Shown: positions 1-7,283 of the stretch, in pieces
Layout: each line of letters opens with the position of its first letter
Numbering within the stretch: the first letter of the stretch is position 1
Source: Kordiimonadales bacterium
GTDB lineage: Bacteria > Pseudomonadota > Alphaproteobacteria > Sphingomonadales > Kordiimonadaceae
Reading direction: 5' to 3'
Assembly (NCBI GenBank): GCA_002401685.1
Contig: NVTU01000002.1
Location: forward strand, 1 to 44,186
Length of the DNA stretch: 44,186 bases
Translations under genes and position numbers: made by a program
The notes under the pieces: model-generated
The model's input: only the letters and a program-made list of their open reading frames with translations
Databases searched by the model: none
Told to the model about the DNA's origin: nothing

Positions 1-6
1 GCGGTA

Positions 7-675
7 TCAGTTTGCGGCGTTGCCCTGGCCCCTCTTCTTCTTGCAATAGGCAATTCCGAAGATGCCTGCGAAGACCATGCAAAGGACCCCGACAACGATG
101 TAGCAGATGGCAAGGAACACGTTCTTGCCTCCGAGCTCGTTGGTGGTGGAGATAACCCACGACTTCTTTCCGTCGAAATCGGCCACTGGGTAGTTGTTCA
201 CGACTGATACCTTGTACTCTCCCGCGGGCAGGTCTTGTTCAATGCGGCCCCAGAGCTTTCTGAAGTCGGGGAGGCCCGCTGTTCTCATCCAGACGATAAA
301 GTGCTCATTCTCGTGGCTGATCCACTGTTTGGTTTTGAAATCGCCCTTGTCCTTGAACTTGTATTCACGGTCGCTCTCCCATGCAATTCCAGTCTCTAAG
401 ATCTCCCTAGGCTCTGTTTCGCCGACTTTGGTGATGGTGAAGGTGTCGTTGAAGAAGGACTTGGCCACTAAACCGCAAGGGTTAGCCTGCTCATCATCGT
501 CCATTTTATCGCCATTGAGGTTGATGTTGAAACCAAGCTGCTTAACGTTTTCAATGGGGTCACAGTCTGCCAGGTCCTTGGGGAACTCTCCTCTCAGTTG
601 GTCGAAAGACCTGCTCTTCACATAACGTCTATGGTTCTGGTAGAAGTTCTCAAGCTGGTAATAGAAATAGACAGG
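7..675 (-). other. Eukaryotic CDC50/LEM3-derived segment (possible chimera or contamination)
   Basis: This stretch encodes the last 222 residues of the fused protein and matches the C-terminal two thirds of CDC50 proteins motif by motif. It keeps the second ectodomain cysteine pair (DCDP and NPCG) and the FNDT glycosylation sequon of the family. There is no intron in about 660 bases. By my count 7 of 10 Arg codons are AGA/AGG, against 2 of about 17 in the BMP part. All eight Gln codons are CAA/CAG and the stop is TGA, so a UAR-as-Gln ciliate code is not indicated. The bacterial-eukaryotic boundary lies around 671-681, beside a GGCGCC at 674-679. The donor looks like a protist; I cannot say which. 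Confidence 0.8.
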
Positions 676-1596
676 CGCCTTCATATCTTCTGTGATCAGC
701 GTTTCATTATGCTCATCAACGGCAAAATCGACGCCGCCTTCTTTGAGGCCAAGCACCGTAAGGCCCGGCTTCCAAGTGCCTGCCTTAGCTTCGTCCATAG
801 CTTTTCGAACCGCCAGATCAACACGCTTAAGCATGCTGGTCAGGACTGTACCAGGCGCAACATGGTTTTGGTTGCTATCTACGCCGATCGCAAATTTGTT
901 CTTATCTTTAGCTGCCTGGATAACACCGAGCCCAGAAGGACCTGCGGCTGAGAAAATCACATCCACACCGCGCGCATACTGTGACTGCGCCATCTCGGAT
1001 GCTTTAATTGGATCATTCCATGCAGAGGGCGTTGTGCCTACGTAATTTTCAACGAAACTAAGATCGTCCCGCACGAAAGTTGCCCCTTGGCGGAAGCCCC
1101 GTTCAAAACGGCGAATCAGTGGGATGTCCATTCCGCCAATAAAACCGATTTTTTTGGTTTCTGTCTTCATGGCAGCGATCATACCAACAAGAAATGATCC
1201 TTCATGTTCCTTGAACGTAATTGACTGTACATTCGGTAAATCTACAACAGCATCAATAACAGTAAACTTCACGTTTGGGTATTTTCTAGCGACGTTACGG
1301 ACAGCTACAGAATAGCCAATACCAACAGCAACAATCAGGTCTGCTTTGCGGCGAGCAAAACGCTTGAGCGCTTGTTCATACTGGGTTTCACTGCTTGGCT
1401 CAAAGTCTCTATAGGGAATGCCATGCTCAGCTTTAAAGGCCTCAGCACCAACGCGCGCTGCCTCGTTAAAGCTTTTATCAAACTTGCCACCAATATCGTA
1501 CAGAAGCACCGGCTTGAAATCTTGAGCAATCACTGATCCAGCAAGTAACACACCTACGGCCAAACCAGCACTTACACGCTTAAGCATTTTTTTCAT
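7..1596 (-). CDS. BMP/PnrA-like nucleoside-binding protein fused in frame to a CDC50/LEM3 C-terminal segment
   Basis: Residues 1-307 are a bacterial periplasmic BMP-family (PnrA-like) ABC substrate-binding protein, which usually captures purine nucleosides. There is a signal peptide at about 1-24, then the BMP core with VLLYDIGGKFDKSFNE and later GLKEGGVDFAVDEHNETLITEDM. From residue 308 the protein becomes a eukaryotic CDC50/LEM3 protein, the beta subunit of P4-ATPase lipid flippases. It shows NFYQNHRRYVKSR, CG..A.SFFNDTF, GIAW, FIVWMRTAGLPDFRKLW, LPAGEYKVSV.NNYPV..FDG and LGGKNVFL, then one membrane helix at about 492-517 and a basic tail. The first CDC50 helix and N-terminal ectodomain are missing, and so are the last 20 or so residues of a normal BMP protein. 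Arg codons shift from mostly CGN to mostly AGA/AGG at the join. The start is supported by the signal peptide. Both domain calls are firm; whether the fusion exists in a living cell is doubtful. Confidence 0.85.
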   Translation of the reverse strand: MKKMLKRVSAGLAVGVLLAGSVIAQDFKPVLLYDIGGKFDKSFNEAARVGAEAFKAEHGIPYRDFEPSSETQYEQALKRFARRKADLIVAVGIGYSVAVRNVARKYPNVKFTVIDAVVDLPNVQSITFKEHEGSFLVGMIAAMKTETKKIGFIGGMDIPLIRRFERGFRQGATFVRDDLSFVENYVGTTPSAWNDPIKASEMAQSQYARGVDVIFSAAGPSGLGVIQAAKDKNKFAIGVDSNQNHVAPGTVLTSMLKRVDLAVRKAMDEAKAGTWKPGLTVLGLKEGGVDFAVDEHNETLITEDMKAPVYFYYQLENFYQNHRRYVKSRSFDQLRGEFPKDLADCDPIENVKQLGFNINLNGDKMDDDEQANPCGLVAKSFFNDTFTITKVGETEPREILETGIAWESDREYKFKDKGDFKTKQWISHENEHFIVWMRTAGLPDFRKLWGRIEQDLPAGEYKVSVVNNYPVADFDGKKSWVISTTNELGGKNVFLAICYIVVGVLCMVFAGIFGIAYCKKKRGQGNAAN

Positions 1597-1784
1597 GACT
1601 TTTCACTCCCCGATGACGCAAAATCAAACATATCCCATATGCGCTGATTTCACTTGTTGGTGCAAGGGAACCAGAGCGAAGACTATTGGTCAACCATTTT
1701 TGACACTTTAGTCAGGATTCGTTCGACAACATACTTATAAAGGCTTATTAGACTATAAAACAGGGTTCCATAGAAGGTAATATA
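1597..1784. promoter_or_regulatory. Divergent promoter region between the BMP gene and upp
   Basis: This 188-base AT-richer gap separates two divergently transcribed genes, so it must hold promoters for both. A TTGACA hexamer sits at 1700-1705 on the plus strand, but I see no convincing -10 at standard spacing. A short palindrome TGGTCAACCA lies at 1687-1696. It shares TGGTCAA with the larger inverted repeat upstream of deoC at 10740-10759. A shared nucleoside regulator is possible but weakly supported. Confidence 0.4.
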
Positions 1785-2423
1785 ATGACGGCATCTGTTA
1801 CAGTTGTTGACCACCCGCTGGTCCAACATAAATTAACGCTGCTGCGACGCAAGGAAGCGAGCACGGCTGAGTTTAGAAAACTACTTCGCGAAATCGGTTT
1901 ATTTCTGGGTTACGAAGCGCTGCGCGATTTGCCTCTTGGCAAAATCATGATTGATACGCCCGTTTGCCAGATGGAAGCACCTATTCTTGCGGGTAAAAAG
2001 CTAACCTTCATTTCAGTGCTTCGCGCTGGCGACGGTTTGCTTGGCCCAATGCTGGATCTGGTACCGTCTGCGCGTGTCGGCCAAATTGGCCTTGCGCGTA
2101 ATGAAGAGACCCTCATGCCTGAGAAATATTTCTTCAAAGTACCGCGCGACACTGCGGCCCGCGTGAACGTGGTACTTGATCCTATGCTGGCGACAGGCCA
2201 TTCGGCTGTGCGCGCAGTGCAGGAAATGAAAGATATCGGCGCGAAAGATATTCGTTTTGTTTGCCTCCTTGCTGCTCCTGAGGGTATTAAGACTTTCACG
2301 GAAGCGCATCCGGACGTGCCGCTCATTACCGCATCAATTGATGAGCGGCTTAATGAGAAGGCTTATATCGTTCCGGGCCTTGGGGATGCGGGTGATCGGC
2401 TGTTTGGTACCAAAGGGGTTTAG
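1785..2423 (+). CDS. upp: Uracil phosphoribosyltransferase
   Basis: Upp converts uracil plus PRPP to UMP in pyrimidine salvage, in the cytoplasm. The 212-residue length is typical. The PRPP-binding loop is [13 protein letters not shown] at about 129-141. The conserved N-terminal [12 protein letters not shown] and the uracil-binding C-terminal end, with [15 protein letters not shown], are present. An AAGG-type ribosome site lies just before the ATG. It is the first gene of a three-gene plus-strand salvage run: the next gene starts 5 bases after its stop and PNP follows. Together they funnel free bases and nucleosides into nucleotides. Confidence 0.97.
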   Translation: MTASVTVVDHPLVQHKLTLLRRKEASTAEFRKLLREIGLFLGYEALRDLPLGKIMIDTPVCQMEAPILAGKKLTFISVLRAGDGLLGPMLDLVPSARVGQIGLARNEETLMPEKYFFKVPRDTAARVNVVLDPMLATGHSAVRAVQEMKDIGAKDIRFVCLLAAPEGIKTFTEAHPDVPLITASIDERLNEKAYIVPGLGDAGDRLFGTKGV

Positions 2424-2428
2424 GACTC

Positions 2429-2983
2429 ATGACTGTTGTTAAAAAATTCGTAACCGCGCAGGAATTACTCGACGATTCATTCGAGCTTGGGCTGAAAATT
2501 CTGAAAAGCGATTTCCGCCCAAAGTTTATCGTTGGCGTTTGGCGTGGCGGCACCCCTACAGGGATCGCCGTTCAGGAGATCTTAGATTATTACGGCGTTG
2601 ATACCGACCATATTGCTATCCGCACGTCCAGCTACATTGGCATGCAGCAACAGAAAGAAGTAAAAGTTCACGGCTTCGAATATATCGTCAATAACATCAA
2701 TGCTGACGACAGCCTTCTTATCGTTGATGATGTGTTTGACAGTGGCCGTTCTATCGCCGCGATTATCTCGCACCTTCGGGAAAAATGCCGCCGCAATACG
2801 CCGGAAACAATTAAGATTGCGACTGTGTTCTATAAGCCAACCCGCAACGTGACCGAGTATGAGCCTGATTTCTACTGTCACGAAACAGATGACTGGCTGG
2901 TTTTCCCGCACGAACTCTCGGACATGACAAAAGAAGAGATTAAAGAGCATAAGGGCCTGTCCCTGCCAGAGATCGACATTTAG
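2429..2983 (+). CDS. Purine (hypoxanthine/xanthine-guanine) phosphoribosyltransferase-like protein
   Basis: This is a type I phosphoribosyltransferase of 184 residues. The PRPP loop LLIVDDVFDSGRS lies at about 96-108. An upstream FIVGVWRGGTPTGIAVQEIL segment forms the pyrophosphate-binding part. The C-terminal YKPTRNVTEYEPDFYCHETDDWLVFPHE is typical of the hypoxanthine/xanthine-guanine branch, where W-x-x-FPHE closes the base pocket. It probably salvages hypoxanthine, guanine or xanthine to the nucleotide. It starts 5 bases after upp, so the two are co-transcribed, and it precedes purine nucleoside phosphorylase, which would supply the bases. The exact base preference cannot be read from the sequence. 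Confidence 0.85.
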   Translation: MTVVKKFVTAQELLDDSFELGLKILKSDFRPKFIVGVWRGGTPTGIAVQEILDYYGVDTDHIAIRTSSYIGMQQQKEVKVHGFEYIVNNINADDSLLIVDDVFDSGRSIAAIISHLREKCRRNTPETIKIATVFYKPTRNVTEYEPDFYCHETDDWLVFPHELSDMTKEEIKEHKGLSLPEIDI

Positions 2984-3000
2984 TCACGCTCACTTGTTTT

Positions 3001-3022
3001 GCCACCGCGCCCTAGCGGTGGC
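3001..3022 (+). other. Intercistronic hairpin
   Basis: GCCACCGC at 3001-3008 pairs perfectly with GCGGTGGC at 3015-3022 around a six-base loop. No T-tract follows on the plus strand. It is more likely an mRNA-stability or attenuating hairpin between the phosphoribosyltransferase gene and the PNP gene than a full terminator. Confidence 0.5.
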
Positions 3023-3058
3023 ATACCCCACTTCCGACGATGCCTCAAAGGATTTGCC

Positions 3059-3880
3059 ATGACGTACGAAGCTGTTCAAGCCTGCGCTGCCCACATCAAA
3101 GAACAATACACAGGCCCAATGCCGAAAATGGCAATGATCCTTGGTAGTGGCCTTAACAGCCTAGCTGACAGCGTTGATGATGCGTCTGTATTCCCTTTCA
3201 ATGAATTGCCGGGCTTCCCAACGCCAACGGTTTCAGGCCACGCCGGCCGTATGCTCATCGGCAAACTAGACGGTAAAGGTGTGATCTGCATGCAGGGCCG
3301 TGTGCACGCCTACGAAGGCCAACCTGAAGAGAAGCTCGCCTTTGCAACACGTGTACTTTGGGCGCTTGGTGTTGAGATACTTGTCCTTACCAACGCTGCA
3401 GGCAGCCTTGACGAAGAAGCTGCACCAGGGGCGCTGATGGCAATTACTGACCATATTAATTTCGCCGGTGTTAATCCGCTCGTTGGGGTGAATGATGAGC
3501 GTTTCGGCCCTCGTTTCACTGACGTAACAACAGCGTGGGACAAAGAACTGACCGACGAACTGCACGGCTGCGCAGACACTCTCGGCTTCAAACTTCACTC
3601 TGGTGTATACCTAATGGCCAAGGGCCCTAATTTCGAGACACCTGCTGAAATCCGCGCGTTCCGTATGTGGGGCGCAAATGCTGTGGGCATGTCGACAGTG
3701 CCTGAGCTCCTGGCGGCTCGGCACTTGGGTATGCGCGTTTGTGGAATCAGTTCCATCACCAACTATGCAGCAGGCATGACAGGCGACGAGCTGACACACA
3801 GCGAAACCATGGAATACGGTGCAATTGCAGCTGTAAACCTCGAGAAACTATTGCGCGCGTTTGCAGGGAAAGTTGCCTAA
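3059..3880 (+). CDS. Purine nucleoside phosphorylase (PNP-I, trimeric type)
   Basis: It cleaves purine (deoxy)nucleosides with phosphate into base plus (deoxy)ribose-1-phosphate. Motifs of the trimeric family appear in order: GSGLNSL (29-35, phosphate loop), HAGR (61-64), QGRVHAYEG (79-87), TNAAGSL (111-117), then KGPNFETPAEIRAFR, GANAVGMSTVPE and ITNYAAGM (about 188-240). I chose the ATG at 3059, which follows AAGGA at good spacing and gives 273 residues, the family norm. The longer frame from 2999 would add 20 residues that include the hairpin. It follows the two phosphoribosyltransferases and is convergent, by 17 bases, with the TTL-like gene. Its base products feed the neighbouring transferase and its deoxyribose-1-phosphate could feed DeoC. 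Confidence 0.95.
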   Translation: MTYEAVQACAAHIKEQYTGPMPKMAMILGSGLNSLADSVDDASVFPFNELPGFPTPTVSGHAGRMLIGKLDGKGVICMQGRVHAYEGQPEEKLAFATRVLWALGVEILVLTNAAGSLDEEAAPGALMAITDHINFAGVNPLVGVNDERFGPRFTDVTTAWDKELTDELHGCADTLGFKLHSGVYLMAKGPNFETPAEIRAFRMWGANAVGMSTVPELLAARHLGMRVCGISSITNYAAGMTGDELTHSETMEYGAIAAVNLEKLLRAFAGKVA

Positions 3881-3897
3881 AGTTTTATTGCTGTTGG

Positions 3898-4839
3898 CTA
3901 AGGCTTAATCTCGATTAAACTACCAACGGGTTGATAAAACATACGCTTCAAGCAGGCTTCAAAAAACGGTATATTCACGTCTTCATTGATCTCGTCTGTG
4001 TGAACAAAATTGGGCGCGGCGTTAATTTCAATTAACTTCACCCCTTTGCCTTCCAGCATCAGCGCATCAATACCTAACATCAAAAATGTATCTTGATCGG
4101 TGGCAGCGCGGCTTTCTTCTAGAACAGGCAATAACTGGCGAATTGCCGCCGCAACCTCCCTTATTCGCTGATCCGCGTCCTCCCGCCAGGAAAGAGGGGC
4201 CATATCAATGGTGCTCGCTTCTTTTTCATACCCAGCGTGGTCGATCTGGATTTTAAAATCGCAGCTACCGGCTTCAAATGGCTTGCTGTGGATCACTACA
4301 AATGCCCGGTCAAAAAGAAAAACAGTCTGGTTCCAGATAAGCACATATATCCGTGTGGTGAATTTCCGGCCATCGAGCAGCGCAATATTATTCACACCGG
4401 CTTGGATAATCTCGTGTTTTTCAAGAGTTACCGCTTCCAATGCATCATCCGAAACCACGCGCATCCCCCGGCCACCAGTGCCATACCGGTTCTTGATAAA
4501 CCAGTTTTGGTACCGACCTCGAGGGCACTCAAGGGCCGTTTCAATTTTCACGTAAGTCGGGGGGAAAAGGCCTCGCACACCGCTATCCCGCAACATATGA
4601 GCAAGAGTTGCCTTATTGGCTAATTTATTCCGTGTCCGTTTTTCAACAATTCGGATCAAACGGCCGTTTCTATAGTTATCGCTGGATTTTAGCTCGTCAT
4701 CCCCGATTAAATAACTAAAGCAAGCTGGCTCTTGCTCAAGGGCAGGTTTTAGGGAAAGTCGCACGTTTTCAAGCGCAATTCTGAAAAGGCCACTGGCCCT
4801 GTTAGTGCGTTGTTCAACTTGCAGAGTTTTCGCCACCAT
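3898..4839 (-). CDS. Tubulin-tyrosine-ligase (TTL)-like ATP-grasp ligase
   Basis: This 313-residue protein has an ATP-grasp fold of TTL type. NWFIKNRYGTGGRGMRVV (about 112-129) supplies the ATP lysine and glycine-rich loop. DGRKFTTRIYVLIWNQTVFLFDRAFV (about 156-181) matches the TTL R-x-Y-V-L-I strand. LGIDALMLEGKGVKLIEINAAPNF (about 256-279) holds the metal-binding D, E and N. TTL-family enzymes join an amino acid to a protein or peptide carboxylate using ATP. Bacterial members are largely uncharacterised, so the substrate is unknown. No signal peptide is seen. Codon use resembles its neighbours, so recent transfer is not indicated. It stands alone, facing away from the retropepsin-like gene. 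Another ATP-grasp ligase subfamily is the main alternative. Confidence 0.65.
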   Translation of the reverse strand: MVAKTLQVEQRTNRASGLFRIALENVRLSLKPALEQEPACFSYLIGDDELKSSDNYRNGRLIRIVEKRTRNKLANKATLAHMLRDSGVRGLFPPTYVKIETALECPRGRYQNWFIKNRYGTGGRGMRVVSDDALEAVTLEKHEIIQAGVNNIALLDGRKFTTRIYVLIWNQTVFLFDRAFVVIHSKPFEAGSCDFKIQIDHAGYEKEASTIDMAPLSWREDADQRIREVAAAIRQLLPVLEESRAATDQDTFLMLGIDALMLEGKGVKLIEINAAPNFVHTDEINEDVNIPFFEACLKRMFYQPVGSLIEIKP

Positions 4840-5141
4840 ACCCTATTTACTCGCATTAGTTTGCCGCTCATCGGCAACGGCAATGACATCCTATTCGTCC
4901 TAAGTAAAGGTCGCGGTTGGCTTTGACCAGCAAATGTATGCATAGTTTTTCAGGGAAATTAGATACCTCCGTCCCCCTTCCTTCGATCATATCTCGGTCC
5001 AACGAAAAATTTGCTCGCCTCACCGAATTTTTCACACATATCTGCAAGACTAGCCTTAAGCCTCTGATGCATGAATGGCCAAGGATCAACATTGAGTAAG
5101 CGTTAATCCCGGAAACAACTATAGAGGACAAGGATTTAGGT
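4840..5141. other. Divergent intergenic region, no gene seen
   Basis: About 300 bases lie between two divergent genes and should contain both promoters. The only open frame (4917-5099, 60 codons) has no ribosome site and low-complexity composition, so I do not call it. A short GCCG/CGGC hairpin lies near 4862-4876. No RNA gene is recognisable. Confidence 0.5.
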
Positions 5142-6083
5142 ATGATTTCGCGCTTCGGACAGACGACTGATCGACTAGGAAAATCAGCGTTGATAACACT
5201 GTTTTTAATAGTAACTTTGGGGATTTCAAGCGTCGGGTCTCTGGCCAAAGTTGACGGCGAAACCGTGCTGCTGAAGCAGGCGGCAACAGGCCACCTTATC
5301 GTTGAAGCGTCAGTCAACGGAACATCCCACAAATTTATCGTGGATACGGGTGCAAGCCATACTGTTTTTGATAAAGCAGCGGCAATAGAGTTGAAGTTGT
5401 CAATCCAGCAGGACAATACCAATGAGGGTTTCGCGGCAGGCGGAACGATTACGAGCACCCTTGCTGAAGTTGAAACTCTCAAGATTGGCAACGCCTCCTT
5501 TTCAAATAGAAGTGTTTTTATTCAGGACCTTAGCGGAGTTGTCAGCCATTTTGACGGTGTCGTAGGCGTTATTGGGCAGGACATGCTGGTAGATTTAGAC
5601 GCTGGGATTGACTTGGCTGAGAGCATATTACGGCTCGGCATAAGTGATTGGTTCAAGACGCACCAAGCCCACTACAAGACACTTTCCCTTACGAGCCTCC
5701 CTATCGGGTTTGTTACTGTTAGCGCCGAGCTATCAGGCAAACCTGTAACCCTTATCATTGATAGTGGTTCTGCGGATGTGATGCTGGACAAGGCAAAATT
5801 TGACACGCTTGATCTAGGCGCACTCAAAATTATGGAAGGTGCCCAAGCCTTTGGTGCGGATGGCAACCCACTCAATATTTACACCACGCCCCAACTTGAA
5901 CTCACAGCCAATGGTATTCTACTTGGCAACCGTCCCTTTACCGTGATGGACCTAAGCCATGTAGTCACCGCGGTTGAGGCCGAGTCTGATGCAGAAATAT
6001 ACGGTGTTATCGGCAACAGCCCCTTACGAGCACTTGGGGGGATTATCCATATGAAAGCTAAGAAGCTTTATATAAAAGGCTAA
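5142..6083 (+). CDS. Retropepsin-like aspartic protease with two DTG/DSG domains
   Basis: An N-terminal hydrophobic segment (about 13-32) should act as signal peptide or anchor, placing the protein in the periplasm. Two retropepsin-like half domains follow. The first has FIVDTGASHTVFD with D68-T-G; the second has LIIDSGSADVMLD with D207-S-G. Each is followed by a beta-rich stretch ending in a V.GVIG motif (GVVGVIGQDML and YGVIGNSPLRALGG). One chain therefore carries both halves of a pepsin-like active site, or two separate non-peptidase folds. Both catalytic Asp are present. AAGGA upstream of the ATG supports the start. Substrate and role are unknown, and flanking genes give no obvious partner. 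Confidence 0.75.
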   Translation: MISRFGQTTDRLGKSALITLFLIVTLGISSVGSLAKVDGETVLLKQAATGHLIVEASVNGTSHKFIVDTGASHTVFDKAAAIELKLSIQQDNTNEGFAAGGTITSTLAEVETLKIGNASFSNRSVFIQDLSGVVSHFDGVVGVIGQDMLVDLDAGIDLAESILRLGISDWFKTHQAHYKTLSLTSLPIGFVTVSAELSGKPVTLIIDSGSADVMLDKAKFDTLDLGALKIMEGAQAFGADGNPLNIYTTPQLELTANGILLGNRPFTVMDLSHVVTAVEAESDAEIYGVIGNSPLRALGGIIHMKAKKLYIKG

Positions 6084-6101
6084 AACAATTCCGAAACACG
6101 G

Positions 6102-6128
6102 CGTAAGGTCCCGCCGCGGGACCTTACG
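6102..6128. terminator. GC-rich hairpin after the aspartic protease gene
   Basis: CGTAAGGTCCCG at 6102-6113 pairs with CGGGACCTTACG at 6117-6128, leaving a three-base loop: a strong 12-bp stem 19 bases after the stop. There is no T-run on either side, so it may be a Rho-independent-like terminator of poor quality or an mRNA 3' end stabiliser. Confidence 0.5.
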
Positions 6129-6298
6129 TAAAGGGGCCATGGCTCACAATACGAACAGACACATCAAGCGCATCAAATGCCATTTAATTTGATCACAACG
6201 CAGCAGACTGTGTGCCCGCTTCTAATGCGATACGGATCCCGCTATAGTTACGTATTCCTTTCGATCGCCGACAGGAACACTAATTAGGGAAGCAGCCA

Positions 6299-7222
6299 TT
6301 GATCGCCACCAAACCTATAATAGGAATAGCCTTATTCCTTGCCGTCCTATTCACCTGCCCCGTTACAGCAGACATGCAATTGGTGCTGCTGGGCACCGGC
6401 ACACCGAACCCTGTACCTGAGCGGGCGGGCGCGGCAACGGCGATTATTGTTGACGGCCAAGTCTGGATTATCGACGCAGGGCCTGGCGTGGTTCGGCGTA
6501 TTTCTGCAGCCCATAGGAACGGTGTAAAAGCGCTGTCGCAGCCCAGCCTCTCGAAGCTGTTGATCACGCACCTACATTCGGATCACACCTTAGGGCTGCC
6601 GGATTTAATCTATGCTCCCTGGACATTGGAACGCACAGCACCGATCGAAATACGCGGCCCAAAAGGGACGGCGAACATGGTCAGCCATATCGAGCAGGCC
6701 TACGCAAAAGATGTCACCTTTCGAATAGAAGGCGCTGAACCCGCTAATACGACAGGCTGGAAAACAAAAGTAACGGAGATCAACGGCGGCGTAATTTACA
6801 AAAGTGACACGCTCACAATTGAAGCTATCCCTGTATGCCATGGCGGCTGGGACCATGCTTTCGGTTTCAAATTCACGCACAAAGGCAAGAGCATTGTTAT
6901 TTCAGGCGACACCACCTATTGCCCTGCGCTCGAAGCGGCGGCTGCAAACGCGGATATTCTGGTACACGAAGTATATGACGCTGCAGCCTTGGCAAAACGC
7001 GACGCCAATTGGCAAGCATACCACCGCGCAGCTCATACCTCTGGGCCTGAGCTCGGCAAACTTGCGGCTAACGCAAAGCCCAAGCACCTAATTTTACACC
7101 ACCAACTTGCATGGAGCGGTAGCAAGGAAGCCATTCTAGCCCAGATCGCTCAGTCCTTCTCCGGCAAAGTTACGTGGGGCGAAGACTTGATGGTTTTTAA
7201 TGTTGGTGTAGGCGCCGATTAG
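6299..7222 (+). CDS. Exported metallo-beta-lactamase-fold hydrolase (RNase Z/arylsulfatase-like)
   Basis: Residues 1-24 are a signal peptide ending near TADMQ. The mature part starts with LVLLGTGTPNPVPERAGAATAIIVDG, typical of the RNase Z/arylsulfatase branch of the MBL fold. The zinc motif HLHSDH lies at 91-96. A later VCHGGWDHAF, SGDTTYCP (second metal Asp) and the C-terminal LILHHQLAW supply the remaining ligands. Because it is exported, a tRNA-processing role is unlikely; a hydrolase of a phosphodiester, ester or lactone in the periplasm is more plausible. The start is TTG, supported by AGGGA nine bases upstream and by the signal peptide. It ends at a shared bidirectional terminator. Confidence 0.8.
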   Translation: MIATKPIIGIALFLAVLFTCPVTADMQLVLLGTGTPNPVPERAGAATAIIVDGQVWIIDAGPGVVRRISAAHRNGVKALSQPSLSKLLITHLHSDHTLGLPDLIYAPWTLERTAPIEIRGPKGTANMVSHIEQAYAKDVTFRIEGAEPANTTGWKTKVTEINGGVIYKSDTLTIEAIPVCHGGWDHAFGFKFTHKGKSIVISGDTTYCPALEAAAANADILVHEVYDAAALAKRDANWQAYHRAAHTSGPELGKLAANAKPKHLILHHQLAWSGSKEAILAQIAQSFSGKVTWGEDLMVFNVGVGAD

Positions 7223-7224
7223 GC

Positions 7225-7259
7225 AAAAAAAAGCCACAGCAAGGGTGCTGCGGCTTTTT
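7225..7259. terminator. Bidirectional Rho-independent terminator
   Basis: AAAAAGCC.CAGCA pairs with TGCTG.GGCTTTTT across a four-base loop, with one mismatch. An A-run lies on the left and a T-run on the right, so it can terminate both the plus-strand MBL gene and the minus-strand ALDH gene that converge here. Confidence 0.9.
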
Positions 7260-7283
7260 CAATTTCTTTATCTAAAGGATTGT

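Noticed and set aside
7-675. Reading the CDC50 segment as a ciliate gene with reassigned stop codons
   Set aside because: All Gln codons are CAA/CAG, no TAA/TAG occurs in frame and the end is TGA, so a UAR-Gln code is not indicated. The donor is left open.
194-1315. Plus-strand ORFs opposite the BMP-CDC50 gene
   Set aside because: Shadow frames of the minus-strand gene; their translations have no recognisable domains.
2999-3058. Longer start for the purine nucleoside phosphorylase
   Set aside because: The 20 extra residues overlap an intercistronic hairpin; AAGGA directly precedes the ATG at 3059 and the family length fits.
4917-5099. 60-codon ORF in the divergent gap
   Set aside because: No ribosome site and no family resemblance; probably chance.
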